DNA from: Prescottella defluvii
Lineage (GTDB): Bacteria > Actinomycetota > Actinomycetes > Mycobacteriales > Mycobacteriaceae
DNA length: 50,091 nucleotides
Assembly: GCF_000738775.1 (NCBI RefSeq)
Contig: NZ_JPOC01000073.1
Span: forward strand, 1 to 50,091
Direction: 5' to 3'
The translations under genes were made by a program, and so were the position numbers. The notes beneath the pieces are model-generated. The model searched no databases and was not told the DNA's origin. It was given only the letters and a program-made list of their open reading frames with translations. Each line of letters opens with the position of its first letter. The stretch's first letter is position 1. This document shows, in pieces, positions 25,599 to 33,969 of the stretch.

Positions 25599-27380
25599 TC
25601 AGTCGCGCGGGCGACGACCGCCCGACGGCCGATCGCCCCGGCCGCGGCCGAACTTGCCGCCGGCACGGTCGTCGCGGCCACCCCGCGGCGCACGCCCCGA
25701 GGGCGCGCCCTGGTCGAGCTGAAGCTGGATCAGGACACCGGAGATCCGCGTCGCACGCAGCGCCTCGACCGTCTCGTCGGCCAGGTCGGCAGGCAGTTCG
25801 ACCAGGCTGTGGTCGGGGCGGATGCTGATGTGCCCGAAGTCGCTGCGTCGCAGGCCACCCTCGTTGGCGATCGCACCGACGATCGCGCCCGGAATGACCT
25901 TGTGCCGCTTGCCGACCGCGATGCGGTACGTCGCCAGCTCCTGGCCGTCGCGGTTCTGACGCGGCGGACCGTCGTCGAACCGGCGCGCGGGCCGCTCCCG
26001 CGGCTCGCGGGGTGCACGCGGCGGAGCCGGCGGCTCCGGCGACATGAGGAACGACTCGCCATCCCGGGACTGGACCGCCAGCGCCGCCGCGATGTCGGCG
26101 AGCGGGACGTCGTGCTCGCGCTCGTAGTCCTCGATCAGCTTGCGGAAGAGCGCCAGGTTGTCGGAGCTCAGGCTCTCGGTGATCGAGTCACCGAACTTCG
26201 CGACACGCTGCGCGTTGACGTCCTCGACGGTGGGCAGCTGCATCTCGGTGAGCGGCTGACGCGTGGTGCGCTCGATCGACTTGAGCAGATGCCGCTCGCG
26301 CGGGGCCACGAACAGCAGCGCGTCACCGGTACGACCGGCGCGGCCGGTACGACCGATGCGGTGCACGTACGACTCGCTGTCGTGCGGAATGTCGTAGTTG
26401 ACGACGTGCGAGATGCGGTCGACGTCGAGACCGCGGGCCGCGACGTCGGTGGCGACCAGGATGTCGAGCGCACCGGACTTGAGCTGACCGATCGTGCGCT
26501 CACGCTGCGCCTGGACGATGTCGCCGTTGATCGCGGCGGCGGAGAACCCGCGGGCGCGCAGACGCTCGGCGAGGTCCTCGGTGGCCTGCTTCGTCCGGAC
26601 GAAGATGATCATCGCCTCGAACGACTCGACCTCGAGGATGCGGGTGAGGGCGTCCAGCTTGCGCTGGTGTGCCACCTGAACCCACCGCTGGGTGATGTTG
26701 GAGGCGGTCGCGGTCTTCGCCTTGACGGTGATCTCGACGGGATCGTGCAGGTACTGCTTGGAGATCTTGCGGATCGCGGGCGGCATGGTCGCCGAGAACA
26801 GCGCGACCTGCTTGTACTCCGGGGTGTCGGCGAGGATGCGCTCGACGTCGTCCTGGAAGCCCATCTTGAGCATCTCGTCGGCCTCGTCGAGGACGAGGTA
26901 CTCGAGATTCGACAGGTCGAGCGTGCCCTTCTCCAGGTGGTCGATGACACGACCCGGGGTGCCGACGATGATCTGCGCGCCGCGACGCAGGCCGGACAGC
27001 TGCACGCCGTACGCCTGACCGCCGTAGATCGGCAGCACCTGCAGGCCCGGGATGTGAGCCGAGTACTTGCCGAACGCCTCCGCGACCTGCAGCGCGAGTT
27101 CCCGGGTGGGTGCCAGGACCAGCGCCTGCGGCACCTTCCGGGTCACATCCAGGCGGGACAGGATCGGAATCGCGAACGCGGCCGTCTTACCGGTACCGGT
27201 CTGCGCGAGGCCGACGACGTCCTTGCCCTCGAGCAACGTCGGAATGGTCGCGGCCTGGATAGGCGAGGGCGACTCGTAGCCGACGTCGGAAAGGGCCTTC
27301 AGCACACGTTCGTCGATCTGGAGGTCGGCGAAAGTGATGGGATTGTCGTCGGTCTGCGGGTCGCGCTCGGTGTCACTCAT
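25599..27380 (-). CDS. deaD: DEAD-box ATP-dependent RNA helicase (DeaD/CsdA type)
   Basis: A 593-residue RNA helicase for rRNA maturation and RNA turnover, often cold-linked. The motif order is complete: Q-motif F17 to Q42, AQTGTGKT at 59-66, PTRELA, TPGR, DEAD at 165-168, [13 protein letters not shown] and [12 protein letters not shown] DbpA-like RNA-binding domain follows ([20 protein letters not shown] to SGVLIQL, about 480-550), and a basic Arg/Gly-rich tail ends the protein. The frame runs upstream through the antisense of the next gene, but the family start is the ATG at 27380. No strong Shine-Dalgarno is seen. It diverges from the trpB-like gene. Confidence 0.93.
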   Translation of the reverse strand: MSDTERDPQTDDNPITFADLQIDERVLKALSDVGYESPSPIQAATIPTLLEGKDVVGLAQTGTGKTAAFAIPILSRLDVTRKVPQALVLAPTRELALQVAEAFGKYSAHIPGLQVLPIYGGQAYGVQLSGLRRGAQIIVGTPGRVIDHLEKGTLDLSNLEYLVLDEADEMLKMGFQDDVERILADTPEYKQVALFSATMPPAIRKISKQYLHDPVEITVKAKTATASNITQRWVQVAHQRKLDALTRILEVESFEAMIIFVRTKQATEDLAERLRARGFSAAAINGDIVQAQRERTIGQLKSGALDILVATDVAARGLDVDRISHVVNYDIPHDSESYVHRIGRTGRAGRTGDALLFVAPRERHLLKSIERTTRQPLTEMQLPTVEDVNAQRVAKFGDSITESLSSDNLALFRKLIEDYEREHDVPLADIAAALAVQSRDGESFLMSPEPPAPPRAPREPRERPARRFDDGPPRQNRDGQELATYRIAVGKRHKVIPGAIVGAIANEGGLRRSDFGHISIRPDHSLVELPADLADETVEALRATRISGVLIQLQLDQGAPSGRAPRGGRDDRAGGKFGRGRGDRPSGGRRPRD

Positions 27381-27515
27381 TTGACCAGTCAGTTTAGTCG
27401 ATGCGTGGTATGGCCTTCGATCCGAGTGCCTTCTACGTGCATCGACTCGATCACCTGCACCGGTATCGGACCGTTCTCCCCCGCGACCGCGACCGCCGAA
27501 CGGGAAGTCGGTGAA

Positions 27516-27547
27516 CGTATTCGGGCTGGACACGGACCCCGAATACG
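27516..27547. promoter_or_regulatory. CGTATTCGGG-N12-CCCGAATACG inverted repeat upstream of trpB2
   Basis: Perfect 10-base arms at 27516-27525 and 27538-27547, whose centres are 22 bases (two helical turns) apart, lie 64 bases before the TrpB2 GTG in the 231-base divergent region. It could be an operator or a 5'-leader hairpin. The rest of the region shows no gene. Confidence 0.5.
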
Positions 27548-27611
27548 ACGTCGCGATGACCGCCATCACAATGTGGACGACCGTCCTGCCACTCTCCGAG
27601 AGGAACCAGCA

Positions 27612-28901
27612 GTGTCCGATTCCGTGGCCCATGCCATCCCCACCCACTGGTACAACATCGTCGCGGACCTGCCGGTCGCCCCGCCGCCCCACCTGCACCC
27701 GGGCACCAAGGAGCCGGTCACCCCGGCCGATCTGGCGGCGCTGTTCCCGAGCGCACTGATCGCGCAGGAGGCCACGACCGAGCAGTACATCGAGATCCCC
27801 GAACCGATCCGTGAGGCCTACCGGACCTGGCGGCCGGCGCCCCTGATCCGTGCAACGGAATTCGAGAAGGCGCTGGGGACGCCCGCTCGGATCTACGTCA
27901 AGTACGAGGGCGTGAGCCCGGTCGGCAGCCACAAGACCAACACCGCCGTCGCGCAGGCGTATTACAACGCCCAGGACGGCGTCAAGAAGATCACCACCGA
28001 GACCGGCGCCGGCCAGTGGGGCAGCGCGCTGTCGTTCGCGTGCGCGAAGTTCGGCATCGAACTCGAGGTGTGGCAGGTGCGGGCGTCGTACGAGTCCAAG
28101 CCGTACCGCCGCCACCTGATGGAGACCTACGGCGGCATCGTGCACCCCAGCCCGTCGGACCTCACCGAGTCGGGCCGCAAGATGCTCGCCGACTTCCCCG
28201 ACACCCCCGGCTCGCTCGGCATGGCCGTCACCGAGGCCGTCGAGGTCGCCGCGAACGACCCCGACGCGCGTTACGCGCTCGGCAGTGTCCTCAACCATGT
28301 GGTGCTGCACCAGACGGTGATCGGCCTCGAGGCCGTCGAGCAGCTGCGCGCCGCCGGTGAGGCCAACGCCGACGTCGTGTTCGGTTGCGCCGGTGGTGGT
28401 TCCAACCTCGCCGGCCTGGCGTTCCCGTTCATCCGCGAGGTGCTGCACGGCAAGGCCCAGACGCGGATCATCGCGGCCGAGCCCGCCGCGTGCCCGTCGA
28501 TCACCAAGGGTGAGTACCGCTACGACCACGGTGACGTCGCGGGCCTGACGCCGCTGCTGAAGATGCACACGCTCGGCCAGGACTTCGTGCCGGACACGAT
28601 CCATGCCGGCGGCCTGCGCTACCACGGCATGGCCCCGCTGCTGAGCCACACCGTCGAACTCGGCTACGTCACCGGCCAGGCCGTCGATCAGGTGGACTCG
28701 TTCGACGCCGGCGTGCTGTTCGCCCGCACACAGGGCATCGTCCCCGCCCCCGAGTCGGCGCACGCGATCGCCGCGGCCGCCGAGTACGCGCGCGGGCTCA
28801 CCGAGCCCGAGGTGCTGGTGATCGGACTGTCCGGCCACGGCATGCTCGACCTGCCCGCCTACCAGGCGCACATCGACGGCAACCTGGTCTCGACGGGATA
28901 G
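27612..28901 (+). CDS. trpB: Tryptophan synthase beta chain, TrpB2 type
   Basis: A PLP enzyme of the TrpB2 branch that joins indole and serine to tryptophan, or a close relative. The cofactor lysine is K108 in VGSHKTNTA, followed by [11 protein letters not shown] with the catalytic glutamate and the phosphate-binding GCAGGGSN. The length of 429 and the long N-terminal extension ([21 protein letters not shown]) are typical of TrpB2, not TrpB1. The GTG at 27612 follows GAGAGG by about nine bases. No trpA or other trp gene is adjacent, so this is a stand-alone copy that may salvage indole, with the main operon elsewhere. Confidence 0.92.
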   Translation: MSDSVAHAIPTHWYNIVADLPVAPPPHLHPGTKEPVTPADLAALFPSALIAQEATTEQYIEIPEPIREAYRTWRPAPLIRATEFEKALGTPARIYVKYEGVSPVGSHKTNTAVAQAYYNAQDGVKKITTETGAGQWGSALSFACAKFGIELEVWQVRASYESKPYRRHLMETYGGIVHPSPSDLTESGRKMLADFPDTPGSLGMAVTEAVEVAANDPDARYALGSVLNHVVLHQTVIGLEAVEQLRAAGEANADVVFGCAGGGSNLAGLAFPFIREVLHGKAQTRIIAAEPAACPSITKGEYRYDHGDVAGLTPLLKMHTLGQDFVPDTIHAGGLRYHGMAPLLSHTVELGYVTGQAVDQVDSFDAGVLFARTQGIVPAPESAHAIAAAAEYARGLTEPEVLVIGLSGHGMLDLPAYQAHIDGNLVSTG

Positions 28902-28926
28902 TCCGCCGTAGTTTCACAGCCACGGC

Positions 28927-28959
28927 CGCGGCGCCCGGGACCTGGTCCCGGGCGCCGCG
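28927..28959 (+). terminator. Terminator hairpin after trpB2
   Basis: A perfect 15-base GC stem (28927-28941 with 28945-28959) closes on a CTG loop, 25 bases after the TrpB2 stop. The following sequence is not T-rich, so efficiency is uncertain. Confidence 0.7.
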
Positions 28960-29024
28960 CTCGTCCACCGTCCTCGGCGTATCGTCGAGATCGAGATCGA
29001 ATCTCTTCTGCGACGGAGCACGTC

Positions 29025-29669
29025 ATGCACTATGCGACGCGTGCCGGAGCCGGACGGGCACTGGCCAAGTCGCTGAGTCATCTCCGCGGGTCCGATCCGC
29101 TGATACTCGGACTCCCCCGCGGCGGCGTACCGGTGGCGTACGAGGTCGCGCAGGCCCTACGCGCACCCCTCGACATCGTCCTGGTCCGCAAACTCGGCGT
29201 GCCGTGGCAACCGGAACTCGCGATGGGGGCGATCGGCGAGGGCGACGCCGAGGTCCTCAACGAGGACGTGATCCACCGCGGCGGCGTGACACGGCAGGCC
29301 GTCGAGTCCGTCCGCGCGAAGGAGCAGCGGGAACTGGCGCGCCGCGCCGAGGCCCTGCGCGGCGGGCGTGCGCGCACGCCGCTGACCGGGCGGACCGTCG
29401 TACTCGTCGACGACGGCATGGCGACCGGCGCGACCGCCGCGGTCGCCTGCCAGGTTGCCCGCGCAGCGGGGGCGGCCAGGATCGTCGTCGCGGTGCCCGT
29501 GGCATCGCCGGAGGCCGTGTCGCGGCTGCACGTCACCGCGGACGAGGTGGTGTGCCCGTTCACCCCCGTCAACCTCGGAGGTGTCGGCGGCGCCTACGCC
29601 GACTTCCACCAACTCGACGACCGTGAGGTCACCGAACTGCTCGCCCGCTCCGACGACCCCGGAACGTGA
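29025..29669 (+). CDS. Phosphoribosyltransferase family protein
   Basis: A 214-residue type-I phosphoribosyltransferase fold. The PRPP-binding motif VVLVDDGMATGATA is at residues 125-138, and LGLPRGGVPVAYEVA (28-42) is the N-terminal loop found in this stand-alone group. The hood region that picks the base is not diagnostic, so the substrate is unknown; homologues are sometimes fused to dienelactone-hydrolase-like domains, which is not the case here. The ATG follows GGAG by six bases. The following gene starts 68 bases downstream on the same strand. Confidence 0.88.
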   Translation: MHYATRAGAGRALAKSLSHLRGSDPLILGLPRGGVPVAYEVAQALRAPLDIVLVRKLGVPWQPELAMGAIGEGDAEVLNEDVIHRGGVTRQAVESVRAKEQRELARRAEALRGGRARTPLTGRTVVLVDDGMATGATAAVACQVARAAGAARIVVAVPVASPEAVSRLHVTADEVVCPFTPVNLGGVGGAYADFHQLDDREVTELLARSDDPGT

Positions 29670-29737
29670 CCGGCGCAACATTCGGCACTCCGGCGCCGAT
29701 ACACGTTTCGGAAGGGCTCCGCAGCGAGGGAGGATTC

Positions 29738-30460
29738 GTGAGCGTCTCGGAACAGCACGTGCAGGCGGTGGTCCAGTCCTGCCGCGACCGGCTCGGCGAC
29801 CCGGCCGGCTGGGTACCTCCCGACGAGTATCGGGACAGCCTCGCGCTCTGCATCATCGAGTCGGTCCAGGCCGCCGGCAATCGATACGCCGACGCCGGAA
29901 CCGTGGTCGACCGCTACCGCGCGTACCGGCGAGCCCGCGTACCGGGCCGGATCACCGACGGCGCACGTGAACTGCTGCGCACGTTCGAGGAGGTGGGCAG
30001 TTCCGATCAGTGGGCGGGGAAGATCGGCAGCTACAAGCGCCGGTACTCGGAGCAGGCCGCGCCGATGCGCGCGGCCGAGATCCAGCGCACCGCCGAAAGC
30101 CTGCACGCCCTGCACATCGACTCGGTCGGTGACCTGGTGGGCGCCACCCGCGACGACCGCCGCCGGCGCGACCTGCGCGCCGCGTGGGACGAGTGCTGCG
30201 GTGGACCCGACGACGCGATGTGGCAGCACCTGCTGACCCTGGCGGGCGCACCCGGTTCAGCCGCCACCGCCGCGACGGCGACGGACGAGTTCGTGCGATC
30301 GGCGCTGGCGGACACCCCGGGAGGGTCCACGCCGTCGGCGCCGCCGGCCGAGATGCTCGCCGCGGCCGCCGGACGTCTCGGTGTCTCGGCAGCCGCGCTC
30401 GAGCACGCCGTCCGCCGGTGGCACTGCACCCGGGAGGACCATTTCCACCCCGTCGCGTGA
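29738..30460 (+). CDS. Conserved hypothetical protein, helical
   Basis: I do not recognise a function. The 240-residue protein is mostly helix. Residues about 20-60 (DEYRDSLALCIIESVQAAGNRYADAGTVVDRYRAYRR) and 115-150 (SLHALHIDSVGDLVGATRDDRRRRDLRAAW) recall the helix-hairpin-helix layout of DNA-glycosylase-like folds, but no catalytic Lys/Asp pair can be assigned. A Pro/Ser/Ala linker precedes the C-terminal segment VSAAALEHAVRRWH. The GTG at 29738 is set by GGGAGG four bases before it; the longer frame reaches back to 29666. It lies between the phosphoribosyltransferase and FadD15. Confidence 0.7.
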   Translation: MSVSEQHVQAVVQSCRDRLGDPAGWVPPDEYRDSLALCIIESVQAAGNRYADAGTVVDRYRAYRRARVPGRITDGARELLRTFEEVGSSDQWAGKIGSYKRRYSEQAAPMRAAEIQRTAESLHALHIDSVGDLVGATRDDRRRRDLRAAWDECCGGPDDAMWQHLLTLAGAPGSAATAATATDEFVRSALADTPGGSTPSAPPAEMLAAAAGRLGVSAAALEHAVRRWHCTREDHFHPVA

Positions 30461-30576
30461 CACGCAACCGCCCCCACCTGGAGAAAGTTAGCACTACTCA
30501 CGGGTACGTTCATTCCCGCTGGTCGGCAAAGAAAAGCACAAACCGGACGCCAGACTTCGTGCGAAGACACCCCGAA

Positions 30577-30592
30577 TGTGATCCAATGCACA
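30577..30592 (+). promoter_or_regulatory. CRP/GlxR-like site upstream of fadD15
   Basis: TGTGA-TCCAAT-GCACA matches the cAMP-receptor consensus TGTGA-N6-TCACA at nine of ten positions. It ends 31 bases before the GTG start of the synthetase, so binding would sit at or near the promoter. Confidence 0.5.
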
Positions 30593-30623
30593 TCCGTAAC
30601 GTCATTTCCTTGGAGGGGTCACA

Positions 30624-32411
30624 GTGCGTGAGTATTCGGTTCCACAGTCGTTCACCATTCCGGAAGACGCGTCCATGGCCGACACTGTGTTCCGGTACGA
30701 AGCGGAGTGTCCGAACCTCGTGCCCTTCAAGAAGTTGGGCAACAGCGGATGGGTCGACGTCACCGCGGCCGAGTTCGCCAAGCAGGTCAAGGCTGTCGCC
30801 AAGGGCCTGATGGCCTCGGGCGTCGAACTCGGCGACCGCGTCGCGATCCTCTCCGCGACCCGCTTCGAGTGGGTCGTCCTCGACTACGCGATCTGGACCG
30901 CCGGCGGATGCACCGTCGCGATCTACGACACCTCGTCGGCCGACCAGGCGCAATGGATCCTCGAGGACTCCGCGACGTCCTTACTCGTCGTCGAGACCTC
31001 CGCCCACGCGGAGACCGTCAAGGATGTCGCCGAGGCCGCCCCCGCACTGCGCGAGGTGCTGCAGATCGAGGCGGGTGCGCTCGACGAACTCGCCACCCGC
31101 GGCACCGGCATCAGCGACGACGAACTGCACGAGCGTCGCCACCAGGTGAACGCGGCATCGCCGGCGACCCTCATCTACACCTCCGGCACCACCGGTCGCC
31201 CCAAGGGCGTACAGCTCACCCACTCGAACTTCTATGCCGAGTCCGCCGCGGTGAGGATCGCGTTGGGTGACGCGCTGCAGGAGGGCAATCGGACCCTGAT
31301 GTTCCTGCCGCTGGCCCACGTGTTCGCCCGCGCGGTCTCGTTCGGTGCGTTCGACGCCAAGGTCACCGTCGGGCACACCTCCGATCTGACCACGCTGATC
31401 GACCAGTTCGCGGTATTCAAGCCCAACTTCATCCTCTCGGTCCCCCGCGTCTTCGAGAAGGTCTACAACTCGGCCAAGCAGAAAGCCGAGGACGGCGGCA
31501 AGGGCAAGATCTTCGCGAAGGCCGCCGAGACCGCCATCGCGTGGAGCGAGGCCCAGGAACAGGGCGGCGCCGGTCTCGTCCTGCGCCTCAAGCACGGGCT
31601 GTTCGACAAGCTGGTCTACGCCAAGCTGCGCGCCGCGCTCGGCGGCGAATGCGCCCGCGCGGTCTCCGGTGGTGCCGCGCTCGGCGCCCGGCTCGGTCAC
31701 TTCTTCCGCGGCGTCGGCGTGCCGGTGTACGAGGGCTACGGGCTCACCGAGACCAGCGCCGCCGTCACGGTCAACACCATCGACAGCCAGAAGGTGGGCA
31801 CCGTCGGCAAGCCGATCAACGGCCACGCCGCGAAGATCGCCGAGGACGGCGAACTGCTGGTCCGCGGCCCGGTCGTGTTCAACGGCTACTGGCACAACGA
31901 CCAGGCCACCGCCGACTCCATCCGAGACGGCTGGTTCCACACCGGCGACCTCGGTTCCATCGACCACGAGGGGTACGTGTCGATCACCGGTCGTAAGAAG
32001 GAGATCATCGTGACCGCCGGCGGCAAGAACGTCGCCCCGGCCGTCCTCGAAGACGCCCTCCGCGCGCACGCCCTCATCAGCCAGTGCCTCGTCGTCGGCG
32101 ATGCGAAGCCGTTCATCGGCGCCCTCATCACACTCGACCCGGAGGCGCTGCCCGGCTGGAAGGAACGCAACGGCCTGCCTGCCGACACCCCCATCTCGGA
32201 ACTCGTCAAGCACGCAGACCTCGTCGCCGAGATCGATGCCGCCGTCTCCGAGGGCAACAAGAAGGTCTCCAACCCGGAGCAGATCAAGAAGTACCGCATC
32301 CTCGAGGTCGACTTCACCGTCGAGACCGGCGAGCTCACTCCGACGCTCAAGCTCAAGCGCAACGTCATCCACGAGGGACACGCAGGCGCGATCGACGCGA
32401 TCTACTCCTGA
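30624..32411 (+). CDS. fadD15: Long-chain fatty acid-CoA ligase, FadD15-like
   Basis: Activates fatty acids to acyl-CoA through an acyl-adenylate. The 595-residue protein has the adenylate-forming motifs YTSGTTGRPKG at 185-195, YEGYGLTETSA, GWFHTGDLG and GYVSITGRKKEIIVTAGGKNVAP, and a LKLKRNVI ending typical of the FadD15 group, in which a lysine (TLKLKR) serves the adenylation step. Sequence and length match mycobacterial FadD15. The GTG at 30624 follows GGAGGGG by five bases. A CRP-like site lies 31 bases upstream, suggesting cAMP-linked control. A strong hairpin follows the stop. Confidence 0.93.
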   Translation: MREYSVPQSFTIPEDASMADTVFRYEAECPNLVPFKKLGNSGWVDVTAAEFAKQVKAVAKGLMASGVELGDRVAILSATRFEWVVLDYAIWTAGGCTVAIYDTSSADQAQWILEDSATSLLVVETSAHAETVKDVAEAAPALREVLQIEAGALDELATRGTGISDDELHERRHQVNAASPATLIYTSGTTGRPKGVQLTHSNFYAESAAVRIALGDALQEGNRTLMFLPLAHVFARAVSFGAFDAKVTVGHTSDLTTLIDQFAVFKPNFILSVPRVFEKVYNSAKQKAEDGGKGKIFAKAAETAIAWSEAQEQGGAGLVLRLKHGLFDKLVYAKLRAALGGECARAVSGGAALGARLGHFFRGVGVPVYEGYGLTETSAAVTVNTIDSQKVGTVGKPINGHAAKIAEDGELLVRGPVVFNGYWHNDQATADSIRDGWFHTGDLGSIDHEGYVSITGRKKEIIVTAGGKNVAPAVLEDALRAHALISQCLVVGDAKPFIGALITLDPEALPGWKERNGLPADTPISELVKHADLVAEIDAAVSEGNKKVSNPEQIKKYRILEVDFTVETGELTPTLKLKRNVIHEGHAGAIDAIYS

Positions 32412-32423
32412 CCGTTCGACTTT

Positions 32424-32465
32424 CGGGCCGGGCCCGGGTGCGATACCGCACCCGGGCCCGGCCCG
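32424..32465. terminator. Bidirectional terminator hairpin after fadD15
   Basis: A perfect 19-base GC stem (32424-32442 with 32447-32465) with loop ATAC lies between the convergent fadD15 and isomerase-family genes. It lacks a T-run on either side, as often in actinobacteria. Confidence 0.8.
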
Positions 32466-32489
32466 TCGTCGGCCCGTCCCGGTGTCGCG

Positions 32490-33245
32490 CTACAGGGCCG
32501 CCGAGCCCAGCAGTGCCCGCGCGATCGCGGCCTCACCGACCACGTCGAGGCCGACGAGGGGGCGCCGGCGCCACAGCGTCAGCAACAGATCCTGCGCCGA
32601 ACCACGCAGAGCCACATCGGCTTTGCGGTGCTCACGCGTGACCTCCACCGCGCCCGGCGAGAACGACAGGTGCCACTCGGCGGCATCGGTGTCGGTGCCG
32701 TGGAGGTGGATGGTGTGCCCGTGTAGCGAGTCCGGCAGCCTGCCACCGTCGGAGAGCAGGCCGAGGAACACGTCCAGCCATTCGTCCACACCGTCGGCCG
32801 CGACCACCGGATCCAACTCCTCAGCCTTGGGACCCCCGGCGGCCTTCAGCGTGTCGGACACGTCCACCCGGTGCACGGAGACCTCGTGCGTCTGCCGACG
32901 CAGCCACCACGCCGCGGTGCCGGGGCCGGTCATCGTCGAAACCGGCTTCTCGGGGTCGATCCGGTCGAACTCGTCCAGCAGCGTGTCGAGCGCGAACCGG
33001 TAGGCGGGAATGCATTCCGGACCTCGGGGCATGTCCCCGGAACGACGGATCTCCGACAGCGGTGTCTGCGGCGCGGCCTGTAGCGCGGTGGTCACCCACT
33101 GGTGCACCTTGCCGGTGTGCCGAACGACATCCTCGACGGTCCAGTCCGGCACCGTCGGAACGGGTTCGGACAGTGCGACGACGGGCGTCGCGGCCAGAGT
33201 CTCCCCCTCGTCACGCAGAGCGGACAGCAGACGCGTGTAATCCAT
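32490..33245 (-). CDS. Maleylpyruvate isomerase family, mycothiol-dependent-type protein
   Basis: A 251-residue DinB/MDMPI-fold protein. The N-terminal four-helix part has the metal-site pattern VVRHTGKVHQW (H43 and H48) and RRQTHEVSVHRVD; the C-terminal part (about 165-251) is the small SCP2-like domain (LHLHGTD, VALRGSAQDLLLTLWRRRPL). Characterised relatives use mycothiol, the actinobacterial thiol, for isomerisation or conjugation. The open frame extends far upstream through the antisense of the next gene, but the family start is the ATG at 33245. That ATG overlaps the hydrolase stop by one base, so the two are translationally coupled. Confidence 0.88.
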   Translation of the reverse strand: MDYTRLLSALRDEGETLAATPVVALSEPVPTVPDWTVEDVVRHTGKVHQWVTTALQAAPQTPLSEIRRSGDMPRGPECIPAYRFALDTLLDEFDRIDPEKPVSTMTGPGTAAWWLRRQTHEVSVHRVDVSDTLKAAGGPKAEELDPVVAADGVDEWLDVFLGLLSDGGRLPDSLHGHTIHLHGTDTDAAEWHLSFSPGAVEVTREHRKADVALRGSAQDLLLTLWRRRPLVGLDVVGEAAIARALLGSAAL

Positions 33246-33871
33246 CAGCACACCGTAGCGTCGAGAACGAAATCGGCGACATCGTTCGTGACGGCCCGGT
33301 GGATCTTTTCGTGCAGCAGGTCGTGGCCGGTGTCGGGGTACTCCCGCACGCTCACCCCCGGCAGGCCGGACGCCCACGCGCGCAGCCCGTCGATCGGCGC
33401 CAACCGGTCGTCGACGCCGTGAATCGCGAGCACCGCAAAGCCGCGGTTCGCGAAGTCCGATGTATCGGCATGCTGCACAACGGATCTGGGTGTCCCACAG
33501 AGAACCGCCGCCGTGAAGCGTTCCGACCCGCGACGCAGCAGGGTGATCGCCACGGCCGCGCCCAGCGAGTGCCCCATCAGCACCTGCGGCACCCCGGGGC
33601 ACGCCTGCGCGGCCGTCGTCGCGAGCAGGGCCGCGTCGTCCGCGAGATCCTCCAACGTGCCAGGAGTGCCTGGGGTGCCCTCCGACAGCCCGTGCCCCGC
33701 CTGATCGATCCCCCACATCTCGATGCCGTGGCGGGCGAGTCCCGCGGCGAACCGATGATAGTGACCGGTGTGCTGGCCCATCCCGTGCAGGAACACCACC
33801 ACCGCGCGTGGCTGATCGACGGGCCAGCGACGGTAGTGGATCTGCCCGGTCGCCCCGGTGAAGAACGGCAT
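33245..33871 (-). CDS. Alpha/beta hydrolase (lysophospholipase/monoglyceride-lipase type)
   Basis: A 208-residue serine hydrolase. The oxyanion strand FLHGMGQHTGHY (27-38), WGIDQAGHGLSEG (53-65), nucleophile elbow GHSLG with S102, acid D154/D155 in HGVDDRLAP and base H183 in TGHDLLHE give a complete triad. It is shorter than typical monoglyceride lipases (about 270), so the cap domain is reduced. There is no signal peptide. The start ATG 33871 lacks a clear Shine-Dalgarno. It overlaps the isomerase-family gene by one base, so they may act on one substrate or detoxify together. Confidence 0.88.
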   Translation of the reverse strand: MPFFTGATGQIHYRRWPVDQPRAVVVFLHGMGQHTGHYHRFAAGLARHGIEMWGIDQAGHGLSEGTPGTPGTLEDLADDAALLATTAAQACPGVPQVLMGHSLGAAVAITLLRRGSERFTAAVLCGTPRSVVQHADTSDFANRGFAVLAIHGVDDRLAPIDGLRAWASGLPGVSVREYPDTGHDLLHEKIHRAVTNDVADFVLDATVC

Positions 33872-33969
33872 GGGTCCATTGTGGTGCGGCGCCGCGGCGG
33901 CCGTGCGCCCTCCCCCGGTTGTCACCGCCCGATGGCACAATCGCCCGAACCGACCGGGAAAGGGGCGCG

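Noticed and set aside
25464-27611. Upstream extension of the TrpB2 frame by more than 2 kb
   Set aside because: The extension is antisense to the DEAD-box helicase. The TrpB2 family start and a good Shine-Dalgarno are at 27612.
27511-27611. A possible tryptophan leader peptide upstream of TrpB2
   Set aside because: The frame carries only isolated Trp codons and does not end before the gene; there is no attenuator-like pair of alternative hairpins beyond the single dyad.
27381-28871. Upstream extension of the helicase frame through the antisense of TrpB2
   Set aside because: No family similarity before [10 protein letters not shown]; the DEAD-box protein starts at 27380.
33246-33938. Upstream extension of the isomerase-family frame
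   Set aside because: It overlaps the clear alpha/beta hydrolase in another frame; the family start is the ATG at 33245.
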